Assembly (NCBI GenBank): GCA_021108415.1
Contig: JAIOQX010000003.1
Location: 310,001 to 374,000 of the forward strand
Direction of reading: 5' to 3'
Length of the DNA: 64,000 nucleotides
Source of the DNA: Acholeplasmataceae bacterium
Lineage (GTDB): Bacteria; Bacillota_I; Bacilli_A; Acholeplasmatales; Acholeplasmataceae
A program made the position numbers and the translations under genes. Positions 49,688 through 60,372 of the stretch are shown in pieces; the stretch's first letter is position 1; the number at the start of each line of letters is the position of its first letter. Below the pieces are notes generated by a model. That model was not told where the DNA came from. It saw only the letters and a list, made by a program, of their open reading frames with translations, and did not search any database.

Positions 49688-50548
49688 ATGAAACGAGTAT
49701 TAATAACAGGTGCGAATAGCTACGTTGGAACTAATGTTGAAAAGTGGTTATTAAGAGAACCTGATAAATATCATGTAGAAACTCTAGATATGAAAGACCC
49801 AAATTGGAGAGATTTTGATTTTTCTAAGTTTGATGTTGTATTTCATGTTGCAGGAATTGCGCATGTTTCTACTCGAAAAATACATAATGATCTTTACTTC
49901 AAAATAAATCGAGACTTAGCGATTGAAACAGCCCAAAAAGCAAAATTAGATGGAGTTAAACAATTTATTTTTATGAGTTCTATTATTATTTATGGAAAAG
50001 ACAATAAAATTGGTGATTATCGTTCTATAAAAATAAACGATTATTCACCTGAAAATTCATATGGTCAAAGTAAATTAGAGGCTGATTTGGCAATACAGTT
50101 AATTGGTGAAGAAAATTTTAAGACAGTTATACTTCGATCACCAGTAATTTATGGTCCGAATAGTAAAGGGAATTTTGCAAAATTACAAAAAATTGCAGCA
50201 AGAGTACCAGTTTTTCCAAATATTGATAACCAGAGAAGCATGATATATATTGATAATTTGTGTATGTTCATCAAAGTAGCAATAGAGAAACTTTATACTG
50301 GGATATTTTATCCGCAAAATTTAGAATATATGAAAACTAAAGATATCATAAAATATTTCAGATTAGCAATGGGAAAACCATACAGAGAAACAAAAATTTT
50401 TAATCCGCTTTTAAAAGTAGCAGGAATTTTTTTCCCAATTATCAATAGAATATTCGGAAATAAAACTTATAAGCACAGCGATAGTATAAATAACTTTTCA
50501 TATATCTCATGTGAAGAAAGTCTGAAAAGGATGGCGAGTAATAATTGA
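49688..50548 (+). CDS. NAD-dependent epimerase/dehydratase family protein
   Basis: VLITGANSYVGTNVEKWLL; VFHVAGIAHV; SYGQSKLEADLAI. Confidence 0.92.
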   Translation: MKRVLITGANSYVGTNVEKWLLREPDKYHVETLDMKDPNWRDFDFSKFDVVFHVAGIAHVSTRKIHNDLYFKINRDLAIETAQKAKLDGVKQFIFMSSIIIYGKDNKIGDYRSIKINDYSPENSYGQSKLEADLAIQLIGEENFKTVILRSPVIYGPNSKGNFAKLQKIAARVPVFPNIDNQRSMIYIDNLCMFIKVAIEKLYTGIFYPQNLEYMKTKDIIKYFRLAMGKPYRETKIFNPLLKVAGIFFPIINRIFGNKTYKHSDSINNFSYISCEESLKRMASNN

Positions 50549-51651
50549 AAAAAAAGATTTTGTTTCTAGTTAATCATGACATTGTGATATATAACTTTAG
50601 AAAAGAACTAGTAAAAGAACTTATTGACAGTAATTATGCTGTATATATATCGTCTCCGAATGGACCAACGATTAAACTCCTGGAAAATATCGGCGCAACA
50701 TTTATTGAGACAAAAATAGATAGGCACGGTATTAATCCATTTGCTGATATACTTTTGATTAAAAAGTATCTAAAATTTATTAACGAAATTAAACCAGATG
50801 TCATTTTATCTTTTACAATAAAACCTAATATATATGGTGGAATTGCTGCAAGAATAACTAAGACACCATATATATCTAATATTACGGGCTTAGGTACTGC
50901 TGTTGAAAAAAAAGGCATACTTAGTTTCGTTACTACAACACTTTATAGATTTGCACTGAAAAATGCTAATTGTATCTTCTTTCAAAATAGTGAAAATATG
51001 AATTATATGGCAAGCAAAAACATAAATGGTAAATCAAAAGTGTTATTACCAGGGTCAGGAGTCAATATAGATGATTATCCTTTATTAGAATACCCTAATG
51101 AAAAAGGCATACACTTTTTATTCGTTGCAAGAGTTATGAAAGCAAAAGGGATAGATTATTATTTAGAAGCAGCAAAAATAATAAAAAGCAGGCATCCAAA
51201 TATAGTGTTCCATGTTCTTGGTGACTGTGAAGAAAATTATCGTAAAAAATTAGAGAACTATGAAAAAATGGGATATATTTTGTATCATGGAAGGCAAAAT
51301 GATATGATTAAATATTATAAGTTATCACACTGTACAATTCATCCAAGTTATTATCCTGAAGGAATTTCGAATGTATTACTAGAAAGTGCGTCTTGTGGTA
51401 GACCAATTATTACAACTAAAAGATCAGGGTGCCAAGAAGCAGTAGATCAAGGTATTACAGGGTATTTGATTGATTGTAAGAATCTTGATCAATTAGTCGA
51501 TGCGATTGAACATTTCTTATCTCTTTCATTAGCAGAAAAAAAGAGAATGGGTTATTTGGGAAGGTTGAAAATGGAAAGGTCATTTAATCGTAGAATTGTC
51601 ACTGAAGAATATATGAGGTTTATATTAAATATTACAAGAAATATTAATTAA
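50545..51651 (+). CDS. Glycosyltransferase family 4-like
   Basis: FVARVMKAKGIDYYLEAAKII; HPSYYPEGISNVLLESASCGRPIITT. Confidence 0.92.
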   Translation: MKKKILFLVNHDIVIYNFRKELVKELIDSNYAVYISSPNGPTIKLLENIGATFIETKIDRHGINPFADILLIKKYLKFINEIKPDVILSFTIKPNIYGGIAARITKTPYISNITGLGTAVEKKGILSFVTTTLYRFALKNANCIFFQNSENMNYMASKNINGKSKVLLPGSGVNIDDYPLLEYPNEKGIHFLFVARVMKAKGIDYYLEAAKIIKSRHPNIVFHVLGDCEENYRKKLENYEKMGYILYHGRQNDMIKYYKLSHCTIHPSYYPEGISNVLLESASCGRPIITTKRSGCQEAVDQGITGYLIDCKNLDQLVDAIEHFLSLSLAEKKRMGYLGRLKMERSFNRRIVTEEYMRFILNITRNIN

Positions 51652-51678
51652 GTTTAGATAGTGTGATGAGGTGAAATA

Positions 51679-52575
51679 ATGGATGGTTACAAAAAAATAT
51701 TCAAATCTAAAAAAACACGTGACAGAATACTAAAAATTTTATTTTTTATTCCAAATAAATTAATGCTTAAGATTCAATATAAAATTAAACTCAAAAGGTT
51801 TCCAAATTTTTCTCATCCAAAAAGGTTTACTGAAAAGATACAGTTATATAAAATCAACTATAAAAATGATATACTGAAAAAATGTATCGATAAATATGCG
51901 GTTCGAGAATACGTAAAAAGCAAAAATCTGGATTACATTTTAAATAAAAATTATGGTGTTTACGACAACTTTAAAAATATTGATTTTTCTAGACTTCCAA
52001 AAAAATTTGTTATAAAAACAACAAATGGTGGAGGGGGATTGAATATTTTGATTTGTAAAGACAAAGAGGCTATTGATTATGTTGCTTACGAGAAAGCAAT
52101 ATCAGATTGGAGCAAAGTGCTTAAGTCTAGAGATGGGGGCAGAGAATGGGCATACAGCAATTTAAAGCCAAGGATCATAATTGAAGAATATCTAGAAAAT
52201 TCTATTAATCCGGATTCAGGAATTAGTGACTATAAATTTTTTTGCTTTAATGGAATTCCGAAATATGTGGTTGTTGATTCAAACAGATATATAAAACACG
52301 TAAGAAATTTTTATGATTCAGAGTGGAATTACTTGAATATTTCAAGTGATCACGAGAATATGGGAGATATACTTGATAAACCAAAAAATTATGAACAAAT
52401 GATCAATATAGCAAAAAAACTATCATCGGATTTTCCTTTTGTTAGAGTAGATTTATATAATTTAAACGGTGTAATAAGATTTGGAGAATTAACATTTTAT
52501 CCATGGAGTGGGTACGTTCAATTTTTTCCAGATGATTTTGATATACTTTTGGGAAATGAATTCACTTTTTATTGA
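51679..52575 (+). CDS. TupA-like ATP-grasp protein (paralog 1)
   Basis: RFPNFSHPKRFTEKIQLYK; FVIKTTNGGGG; SDYKFFCFNGIPKYV; VRVDLYNLNGVIRFGELTFYPWSG. Confidence 0.85.
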   Translation: MDGYKKIFKSKKTRDRILKILFFIPNKLMLKIQYKIKLKRFPNFSHPKRFTEKIQLYKINYKNDILKKCIDKYAVREYVKSKNLDYILNKNYGVYDNFKNIDFSRLPKKFVIKTTNGGGGLNILICKDKEAIDYVAYEKAISDWSKVLKSRDGGREWAYSNLKPRIIIEEYLENSINPDSGISDYKFFCFNGIPKYVVVDSNRYIKHVRNFYDSEWNYLNISSDHENMGDILDKPKNYEQMINIAKKLSSDFPFVRVDLYNLNGVIRFGELTFYPWSGYVQFFPDDFDILLGNEFTFY

Positions 52576-52631
52576 TTCAAAAGAATCATGTGTGCAGTTA
52601 AATCATATAATTAGTATATAGGAGGTTGAAA

Positions 52632-53771
52632 ATGGAAAAAGATTTTAGAATTGTTCATGTATTTGCTGGATTAGATAGAGGTGGAGCAGAAACAATGATA
52701 ATGAATTTATATCGAAACATAGATAGAAATATTATTCAATTTGATTTCATTGTGAACGATTCAAATAAAACATATGACTATGAGAATGAAATCCTTGCTC
52801 TTGGAGGAAAGATTTTTAGAGTGCCTAGATTGAATCTTACAAACTATAAAAAGTATAAAAATGAATTTGATAAAATCCTTGAGAATAATCCAGAAATTAA
52901 AATTGCACACTGTCATTATTTAGCTACTAGCGCATTCTATTTTCCTATTTTAAGAAATAGTGATATTATCACTATTGCCCATAGTCATATTGCAGGAACT
53001 CATCTAAGTCCAAAAAATATAATAAAATTCTTTTCGAGAAAGTTGATAAAATTTCAAGCTGATTATTTGTTTGCATGTTCACTAAAAGCATCTAGATATA
53101 TGTTTGGATTTAAATATCAACAAGCCAAAATATTATATAATTCAATTGATTTGGGTATGTTTAAATTTAACCAAGCCAATAGGGTGGATTATCGTAAAGA
53201 GTTTGATGTTGAAGACAGGTTCGTCATAGGTCATATAGGTCGATTTGATAAGCAAAAGAATCATCGTTTCATTTTAAAATTATTTAAGGTTTTATATGAA
53301 AAAGATAATAGTTTTATACTTTTTCTAATTGGTGAGGGAAAATTAAAAAATAGAATGCTAAAATTAGCACACACATTAAATGTTGAAAAAGGAGTACGTT
53401 TTCTAAATAATAGGAACGATATTTCTCAAATCATGAATATGTTTGATGTGTTTATTTTACCTTCTCTTTATGAAGGGTTACCAGTTACTGCAATTGAGGC
53501 ACAATCAAATTCTCTTTTAACTTTAGTTTCTAATAAAGTTACATCTGAAACGTCAATTACAAATAACATTAAATATTTACCTATTAATAAAGGAATTAGT
53601 TTGTGGGTAGATGAGTTGCTAGATGTAAAATCAAATTTACGACATAGAATTGCAACCGTGATTCAGGGAAATAATTATGATGTTATACATAATTCCAATG
53701 ATTTGAAAAATACATATTTGAAAATTTTGTTTGAAAACAAACCTCAAAAAGAAACTGAGGTGATTGTATGA
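52632..53771 (+). CDS. Glycosyltransferase family 4-like
   Basis: FAGLDRGGAETMIMNLYRNID; GHIGRFDKQKNHRFILKLF; LPSLYEGLPVTAIEAQS. Confidence 0.92.
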   Translation: MEKDFRIVHVFAGLDRGGAETMIMNLYRNIDRNIIQFDFIVNDSNKTYDYENEILALGGKIFRVPRLNLTNYKKYKNEFDKILENNPEIKIAHCHYLATSAFYFPILRNSDIITIAHSHIAGTHLSPKNIIKFFSRKLIKFQADYLFACSLKASRYMFGFKYQQAKILYNSIDLGMFKFNQANRVDYRKEFDVEDRFVIGHIGRFDKQKNHRFILKLFKVLYEKDNSFILFLIGEGKLKNRMLKLAHTLNVEKGVRFLNNRNDISQIMNMFDVFILPSLYEGLPVTAIEAQSNSLLTLVSNKVTSETSITNNIKYLPINKGISLWVDELLDVKSNLRHRIATVIQGNNYDVIHNSNDLKNTYLKILFENKPQKETEVIV

Positions 53772-54862
53772 TAAGAGTATTACATATTGTTGGTGCAATG
53801 CATAGAGGCGGGCAAGAAACTCTAATTATGAATTTGTTTAGACAAATTGATAGAAAAAAAGTGCAATTTGATTTTATAGTTCACACAACTAAAAAAATGG
53901 ATTACGATGATGAAATATTGAACTTGGGTGGAATAATACATAGGGTATGTAGAAAAAAAATATCATTTATAAAAAATTTGCTACAAATTCGAAATATAGT
54001 AAAGAAAAATAGATATATTATAGTACACCGACATGGCGATAATAGTTTCTTTATATCAGTGGATTTGTTTGCAGCAAAAATTGGCGGTGCAAAAGAACTA
54101 ATATCTCATTCTCATAATACATCAACAAAAGCAAAGTTTTTACATAAATTATTTCGTAAGTTTAATAACAAAATATCGAATCATAAGTTCGCATGCGGCA
54201 ATGATGCTGGCCAATGGATGTATAGAAATAATAATTTCACTATAATAAAAAATGGAATCGACTTAAAATTTTTCGAATATAAATTGAAATATAGAGAAGA
54301 GATTAGAAGTGAACTCGATATTGAATCAAATCGATTTGTAATTTGTCATGTCGGTAGATTTAATGAACAGAAAAACCATATATTTATTATTGATATATTT
54401 GCTGAATTATTAAAAACACTTCCCAAAGCAATCTTATTACTTATAGGTGATGGAGAGCTAAGAAATCAAATTGAGAGAAAGATAAAACATTTAGGTATTG
54501 AAAAGAATATTTATTTGTTGGGAAAGAGAAATGATATAAATAAAATATTAATGGGATCTGATTTGTTCTTATTCCCTTCTCTATTTGAAGGATTGCCAGT
54601 TTCACTAATTGAAGCCCAAGCAAGTGGTATAACAATTGTTATGTCGAGTGTAATAACTGATGAAGTAATTATTTCTAGGAATGTTGAAAAAATTTCTTTA
54701 TCACAGGATAACCTGTTTTGGGTAAAACAAATAGTGAATTATTCAACACTCAAACGAAAGGGAATTGAGTTTAATAATCATCTAAAAGAATACGATTCTG
54801 AAGCTATTTCTATCAATCTGCAAAATTTCTATTTGAATTTAAATGGAAATGATTTATGTTAA
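53768..54862 (+). CDS. Glycosyltransferase family 4-like
   Basis: VGAMHRGGQETLIMNLFRQID; CHVGRFNEQKNHIFIIDIF; FPSLFEGLPVSLIEAQAS. Confidence 0.92.
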   Translation: MIRVLHIVGAMHRGGQETLIMNLFRQIDRKKVQFDFIVHTTKKMDYDDEILNLGGIIHRVCRKKISFIKNLLQIRNIVKKNRYIIVHRHGDNSFFISVDLFAAKIGGAKELISHSHNTSTKAKFLHKLFRKFNNKISNHKFACGNDAGQWMYRNNNFTIIKNGIDLKFFEYKLKYREEIRSELDIESNRFVICHVGRFNEQKNHIFIIDIFAELLKTLPKAILLLIGDGELRNQIERKIKHLGIEKNIYLLGKRNDINKILMGSDLFLFPSLFEGLPVSLIEAQASGITIVMSSVITDEVIISRNVEKISLSQDNLFWVKQIVNYSTLKRKGIEFNNHLKEYDSEAISINLQNFYLNLNGNDLC

Positions 54863-55938
54863 AAATACTGTTTGTTATACCCTCATTAACTTTTGGAGGA
54901 GCTGAAAGAGTTATATCGTTACTTGCAAACAATTTACAAAGTAAAAAATATAAGATTTCAATATTATTAATTTCTAATTGCAGACAAGAATATAAAATAA
55001 ACAGAAATGTGCAAGTTATAAATATAGAAGATAAAATCCACAAAAAATTATTTTTGCCATCTTGGATACAGAGAATTGGTAAAATTCGAACCGTATTCAA
55101 AACTACAAAACCTGATATTATTGTTTCTTTTCTTGTCACAAGTAACATATATTCATGCGTTGCTAATCTCTTTTTAAATTCAAAGCTAATTATAAGTGAA
55201 AGAAATGATCCACATAAAGAGCCAAAATCTATTATTAAAAGGATGGTAAGAAAGCTCGTCTATCCAATGGCACAAGGTTTTGTGTTTCAAACATCTGATG
55301 CCATGCATTTTTTCAATCGAAAAATTCAGAACAAAGGTGTTGTTATACCTAATCCAGTTATAGATAATCTTCCTATTTATGATATTAGGCTATCTAAAAA
55401 TAAAATTGTTACAATCGGAAGACTTGAAAAACAAAAAAACCAGATTCTTTTATTGGAAGCGTTCCATAAATTTCTTCAAATATTTCCTGACTATTCTTTA
55501 CATGTTTTTGGAAATGGGAGTTTGAGTAGCAGTTTAAAGGAAAAATGCAACGAGCTTCGGATAAATGAAAATGTCATTTTTGAAGGTGTGGTAGACGATG
55601 TACATTCTAAAATTTTGGATGCGAAAATGTTTATTCTCACTTCTGATTATGAAGGAATGCCAAATTCATTGATTGAATCTATGGCAATTGGTATTCCTTC
55701 AATTTCCACCGACTCTCCCATAGGCGGCCCTAAAATGCTAATTACAAATGAGTTTAATGGAATTTTAATACCAGTAAAAGATAAAAATAAATTGATTTCA
55801 TCAATGACTAAACTAGCCAATGATTTTGACTATTGTAAATTTTTATCCGAAAACGCAAAAAATATTCGAAAGATTCATTCTTTAGAAAATATTATTTTAT
55901 TATATGATAAATATTTTAAAGTTGTGATTGAGAGGTAA
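54856..55938 (+). CDS. Glycosyltransferase family 4-like
   Basis: SLTFGGAERVISLLANNL; TIGRLEKQKNQILLLEAF; DYEGMPNSLIESMAIGIPSISTDSPIGGP. Confidence 0.93.
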   Translation: MLKILFVIPSLTFGGAERVISLLANNLQSKKYKISILLISNCRQEYKINRNVQVINIEDKIHKKLFLPSWIQRIGKIRTVFKTTKPDIIVSFLVTSNIYSCVANLFLNSKLIISERNDPHKEPKSIIKRMVRKLVYPMAQGFVFQTSDAMHFFNRKIQNKGVVIPNPVIDNLPIYDIRLSKNKIVTIGRLEKQKNQILLLEAFHKFLQIFPDYSLHVFGNGSLSSSLKEKCNELRINENVIFEGVVDDVHSKILDAKMFILTSDYEGMPNSLIESMAIGIPSISTDSPIGGPKMLITNEFNGILIPVKDKNKLISSMTKLANDFDYCKFLSENAKNIRKIHSLENIILLYDKYFKVVIER

Positions 55939-55942
55939 AAAA

Positions 55943-57157
55943 ATGGAAAATATAAATAACAATTTGTTTATTAAATTATGGAGATATTCTATGTATCTCT
56001 ATTTAACAATGATGATTGCTTTTTCCGGAAATCCCAATACTTCACTGTTAAGCTCAATCTCTTTATATATATTTATCATAGTAACTCTATACAATCTATT
56101 CATACGTAAAAAATTTTTTATAGATTATTTTGTTTTTTTTCTTGTAGTCTACATGGCTTTTCTGGCTTTTAGTTTCTTTTATACACCATCAACTGAAATA
56201 TTTCTTTCTACTTTCTATCAGTTTTTTACATCCACTGTCATTATTGCTTTGATATCAAACTACGTTTATATAACTAAAGGATTTAAAGACATTGTCAATG
56301 CATATATATTAGGTGGAATTATATTATTGTCTTACGCATTATATCTATATGGCTTTGATATAGGTCAAACTGTTGAAAATAGTAATTATTTACTTCGAAT
56401 CGGAGCTGAACTAGGTAACACTAATACAGTTGGATTAAAACTAGCATTTTTATTTGTTCTTATTTTCTATAAACTGTTATATTTTAAAACCAAGATTACA
56501 GGTAAAATTATATTTTTTATTACTATGATTTTTTCATTTGGATTTTCTATGCTTACTGGTTCAAAAAAAGCTATAATATTTATTTTCTTAGGAATATTTA
56601 TTTTATCATTTCCCAAAATTAATTTCAGGAGAAATGGATTAAAGTCAGTAATTAATTTTGTATTCATAGCTCTATTAATATATATTCTGTATTATTCAAT
56701 ATTCAATTTTGAATTATTCAGAACTATTTCTTATAGAATAACTCAATTACTCAACTTTTTCTCAAATTCTGGTGGATCTGAGTCTGAACTTCTAAGAGCA
56801 GAATACATAAAACAAGGTATAATAGAAACTTTAAAAAGTCCTTTTTTAGGAAGGGGAGCATTTTCATCTTATTCCTTTTTTGGGACATATTCTCATAATA
56901 ACTATATTGAAATTTTGCTCAATACAGGTGTTATTGGCTTTTTTATTTTCTATATATCTTATTTTTTCTTGACTTTTGAGTTGAAAAAACAGGATTCTTC
57001 AAATAAATTTAGATTATTGGGAATATTCTACTTACTAAGTATAGTGATTCTTGGATTTAGTATGGTGTATTATTACGACAGGTATTTTATGATTTTTCTC
57101 GCAGGTGTTGTTGCGATGTCATCAAATAATATTGTGATTAGAATTAAAGGTAGGTAG
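55943..57157 (+). CDS. O-antigen ligase/polymerase-like (Wzy) membrane protein
   Basis: Polytopic; LGNTNTVGLKLAFL; RGAFSSYSFFGTYSHNNYIEILLNTGVIGFFIFY. Confidence 0.88.
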   Translation: MENINNNLFIKLWRYSMYLYLTMMIAFSGNPNTSLLSSISLYIFIIVTLYNLFIRKKFFIDYFVFFLVVYMAFLAFSFFYTPSTEIFLSTFYQFFTSTVIIALISNYVYITKGFKDIVNAYILGGIILLSYALYLYGFDIGQTVENSNYLLRIGAELGNTNTVGLKLAFLFVLIFYKLLYFKTKITGKIIFFITMIFSFGFSMLTGSKKAIIFIFLGIFILSFPKINFRRNGLKSVINFVFIALLIYILYYSIFNFELFRTISYRITQLLNFFSNSGGSESELLRAEYIKQGIIETLKSPFLGRGAFSSYSFFGTYSHNNYIEILLNTGVIGFFIFYISYFFLTFELKKQDSSNKFRLLGIFYLLSIVILGFSMVYYYDRYFMIFLAGVVAMSSNNIVIRIKGR

Positions 57158-57160
57158 AAT

Positions 57161-58072
57161 ATGAAAAAATTTTTTAGAGCTAAATTTATAAAAAAATTGT
57201 TATTAAAATTTCTTGATTTTAAGTTTTCGCATGTCATTGGGGATAAATTATATCTTAAAATTAAGTATTTATGTATAATGGATAGAAAATTAAACCTCAA
57301 AACTCCTCGAACATTTAATGAAAAAATACAATGGCTAAAAATCTACGATAGAAAAAAAAATGATACAGACCAAGTCGATAAAGTTTTGGTTCGAGAATTT
57401 GTTGCTAGAACTATAGGATCTGAATTTCTAATACCAATTTATGGTGTATATAGTTCTTATGATGAAATCAATTTTAATGATCTACCAAATCAATTTGTTT
57501 TAAAACCTAATCACACATCTGGTGATGTTTATATATGCAAAAATAAAAATTTGATAAATCATTCAGTTCTGAAAAAAACTATTAGAAAATGGATGAGAAT
57601 TAATTATTATTGGAAACATAGAGAATTCGCATATAAAAATATCAAACCTAAAATACTATGTGAAAAACTATTGATAGGTGACAATAGTAGTGATTTAATG
57701 GATTATAAACTAATGGTTTTCAATTCTAAGGTTAAATGCACCTTTGTCACACAAGATAGGCACAAAGAAGATGGATTAAAAATGGACTTTTTTGATCGGA
57801 ATTGGAATTTCATGCCTTTTACTCGAAAATATCCAAATACTAACAAAAAGATTCAAAAGCCGATATTGTATGAAAAGATGGTTGAACTAGCAGAAAAGTT
57901 ATCTTGCAATAGGATATTTGTGAGGGTAGATTTCTATTTTATTGAAAATAAAATTTTTTTTGGTGAACTAACGCTACATCCTGGGTCTGGTTTTGAGAAA
58001 TTTGAACCTACTCTGTATGATAATATGTTAGGTGAGTGGATTGATTTGAGATTGTTAAAGGAGGTTAATTAA
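57161..58072 (+). CDS. TupA-like ATP-grasp protein (paralog 2)
   Basis: TPRTFNEKIQWLKIYDR; FVLKPNHTSGD; MDYKLMVFNSKVKCTFV; VRVDFYFIENKIFFGELTLHPGSGFE. Confidence 0.87.
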   Translation: MKKFFRAKFIKKLLLKFLDFKFSHVIGDKLYLKIKYLCIMDRKLNLKTPRTFNEKIQWLKIYDRKKNDTDQVDKVLVREFVARTIGSEFLIPIYGVYSSYDEINFNDLPNQFVLKPNHTSGDVYICKNKNLINHSVLKKTIRKWMRINYYWKHREFAYKNIKPKILCEKLLIGDNSSDLMDYKLMVFNSKVKCTFVTQDRHKEDGLKMDFFDRNWNFMPFTRKYPNTNKKIQKPILYEKMVELAEKLSCNRIFVRVDFYFIENKIFFGELTLHPGSGFEKFEPTLYDNMLGEWIDLRLLKEVN

Positions 58073-58073
58073 A

Positions 58074-59198
58074 TTGAATATAATTATTGCAGGGGATTTA
58101 TACATTAGCAATGTAAATGAAAAAGATTTTGTGAATGGGAATTTAACAGATGTAATTGATAATGAATTACTAGATCAATGGTTAAATTGTGATTATAGAA
58201 TTTTTAATTTAGAAGCTCCGTTGACAAAAATCGAAAAACCTATAGATAAATTAGGTCCATCTCTTAAAATGGATCCTAATGTTATCAACGGGATAAGAAA
58301 ATTGTCTCCCAATCTAGTATTACTAGCTAATAATCATATTAAAGATTTTGGTCCCGATGGAATTAGTGATACTGTTAAAACATTGACAAAACACAATATA
58401 AAATATACAGGAATTGGAAATAATTCACAAAGTGCAAATCAACCAGTTATAGTTAATGGCGATAAAATTATTGGTATATATAATTTTTCCGAAAATGAAT
58501 TCGCAAAATTCGAAAACGAAAAATTGGGGTCTGCGTCTTTAAATTTGCCCTTGAATCTTTCGATAATATCTGAACTAAAGTCAAAGGTCGATTATGTTAT
58601 AGTGATTTTTCATGGTGGAAAAGAGGAGTATAAATATCCAAGTCCTAAACTACAAGAACTATGTAGGAGTTTTGTTGATTATGGTGCAAATATTGTTATT
58701 TGTCAGCATACTCATACTATTGGTTCGTATGAAAAGTATAAAGATTCAAATATTATATATGGACAAGGTAATTTTATATTTAACTATAAAAGCAAAGAAT
58801 GTTGGAAGACTGGGTTACTAATTAATCTTCACTTCAGTGATGAACAAAAAATAGATTTTATTCCTTTCAAGCAAACGTCTAAAGGGATTTCTTCAATGTC
58901 AACAGCAGAATCCAAAGAAATATTGGAGCACTTTTATCTAAGAAGCAAAACGATTTTGGATGAATTAAAACTAAAAGAAATGTATCAAATATACGCAAAT
59001 CAAAACATAGATTACTACATTTACGAAATTATCGCTTTTCCTAAGATACTTAAAAAATTAGATGTAAAGATTTTTAAGGGAAGAATTCTTAAGTATTATC
59101 TTAAAAAAAATAAAATCTTGAGTCTGATTAATTATTTTGAATGTGAATCTCATAATGAGCTTATAATTGAAGGTCTTAAATCATATTTAAAAAAATAA
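58074..59198 (+). CDS. CapA family polysaccharide/poly-gamma-glutamate biosynthesis protein
   Basis: NIIIAGDLYISN; FNLEAPLT; LLANNHIKDFGPDGISDTVKTL; GANIVICQHTHTIGSYE. Confidence 0.88.
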   Translation: MNIIIAGDLYISNVNEKDFVNGNLTDVIDNELLDQWLNCDYRIFNLEAPLTKIEKPIDKLGPSLKMDPNVINGIRKLSPNLVLLANNHIKDFGPDGISDTVKTLTKHNIKYTGIGNNSQSANQPVIVNGDKIIGIYNFSENEFAKFENEKLGSASLNLPLNLSIISELKSKVDYVIVIFHGGKEEYKYPSPKLQELCRSFVDYGANIVICQHTHTIGSYEKYKDSNIIYGQGNFIFNYKSKECWKTGLLINLHFSDEQKIDFIPFKQTSKGISSMSTAESKEILEHFYLRSKTILDELKLKEMYQIYANQNIDYYIYEIIAFPKILKKLDVKIFKGRILKYYLKKNKILSLINYFECESHNELIIEGLKSYLKK

Positions 59199-59269
59199 GC
59201 AAATATATTGAAAAAAACCCAAAATTGTATTGTTAAAATGAATTTATTTAAATAGAGAGGTGTTCTAAC

Positions 59270-60364
59270 ATGACTAAGAAAAAAATCTTATTTATTTCCC
59301 CAGAGGGTTTAGGTAAGGGTGGTGTCCAGACCATAATTATGAATCTATATAGAAATCTATATGAATACTATGACTTTGATATATTGCTATTCACAAATGA
59401 AATTAGGTATTATGATGAAGAATTTAGTAAAAATGGCCTCATATATCGATACAATCTAAAAAGAAATAGATTTTTTAGGCAAATTTTTCCTTTCATATAC
59501 GGATTGAAAATATACAAAAAAACAAGAAATATTCTTACACAGAAAAAATATGATATCGTTCATTGCTTTGCCAATTACGATAATGTTTGGGCTCTAAAAG
59601 CAGCACAAAAACTCAAAATAAACAAACGGATAATTCATATAAATTCGACAAAACAAATTTATAACACGAAGAATCCTATTAAAAAAATTTACACATTATA
59701 TCTGATTAAAATGGGAAGGTTGACTGCATCAATACATCTTGCAGATAGTAAAAAGGCTGCAGAATCATATTTCCAAGTGAAATGTAAATATGAAATCGTT
59801 GAACCTGGATTTGATTATCATAAGTATCAGGTTAGCAAATGGGAAAAGAATGATCAAAAAATACGAATTCTTCAAGTAGGAAGGTTTGATGAAAATAAAA
59901 ACCAATTGTTTTCTATCAAGGTTTTTGAATTGCTTCAAAATAGCAATTCAAATTTTTTGCTAACTTTAGTGGGTTCGGGTCCTTACGAAAAAAAATTAAA
60001 GAGTTATATCAAAGAGAACAATATTCGCCAAATTGAATTTGAAAGATTTGACATAGATCTATTTAGTGAATATTCCAAAGCAGACATATTAATTTTTCCT
60101 TCAATTGAAGAAGCATTTGGAATAGTTCTTTTAGAAGCACAAAGCATGGGACTCACATGTTTTGTTTCAAGTTCAGTATCTAGAAGTGTAAACTTTGGTA
60201 ATTGTATCTATATTGATCTTCATCTAGGTGTAGAATATTGGGCTAAGTATATTAAAGAGTATGTCGAAAATAATAATTTGACAAAAAAGCCAGCTGATTT
60301 GGAAAAATTGTCATATGAAAATGCAAGTTTATCCTTTTTAGATATATATGAGAAAAGTAGTTAG
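59270..60364 (+). CDS. Glycosyltransferase family 4-like
   Basis: PEGLGKGGVQTIIMNLYRNL; LQVGRFDENKNQLFSIKVFELL; PSIEEAFGIVLLEAQSMG. Confidence 0.92.
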   Translation: MTKKKILFISPEGLGKGGVQTIIMNLYRNLYEYYDFDILLFTNEIRYYDEEFSKNGLIYRYNLKRNRFFRQIFPFIYGLKIYKKTRNILTQKKYDIVHCFANYDNVWALKAAQKLKINKRIIHINSTKQIYNTKNPIKKIYTLYLIKMGRLTASIHLADSKKAAESYFQVKCKYEIVEPGFDYHKYQVSKWEKNDQKIRILQVGRFDENKNQLFSIKVFELLQNSNSNFLLTLVGSGPYEKKLKSYIKENNIRQIEFERFDIDLFSEYSKADILIFPSIEEAFGIVLLEAQSMGLTCFVSSSVSRSVNFGNCIYIDLHLGVEYWAKYIKEYVENNNLTKKPADLEKLSYENASLSFLDIYEKSS

Positions 60365-60372
60365 GTGATATA

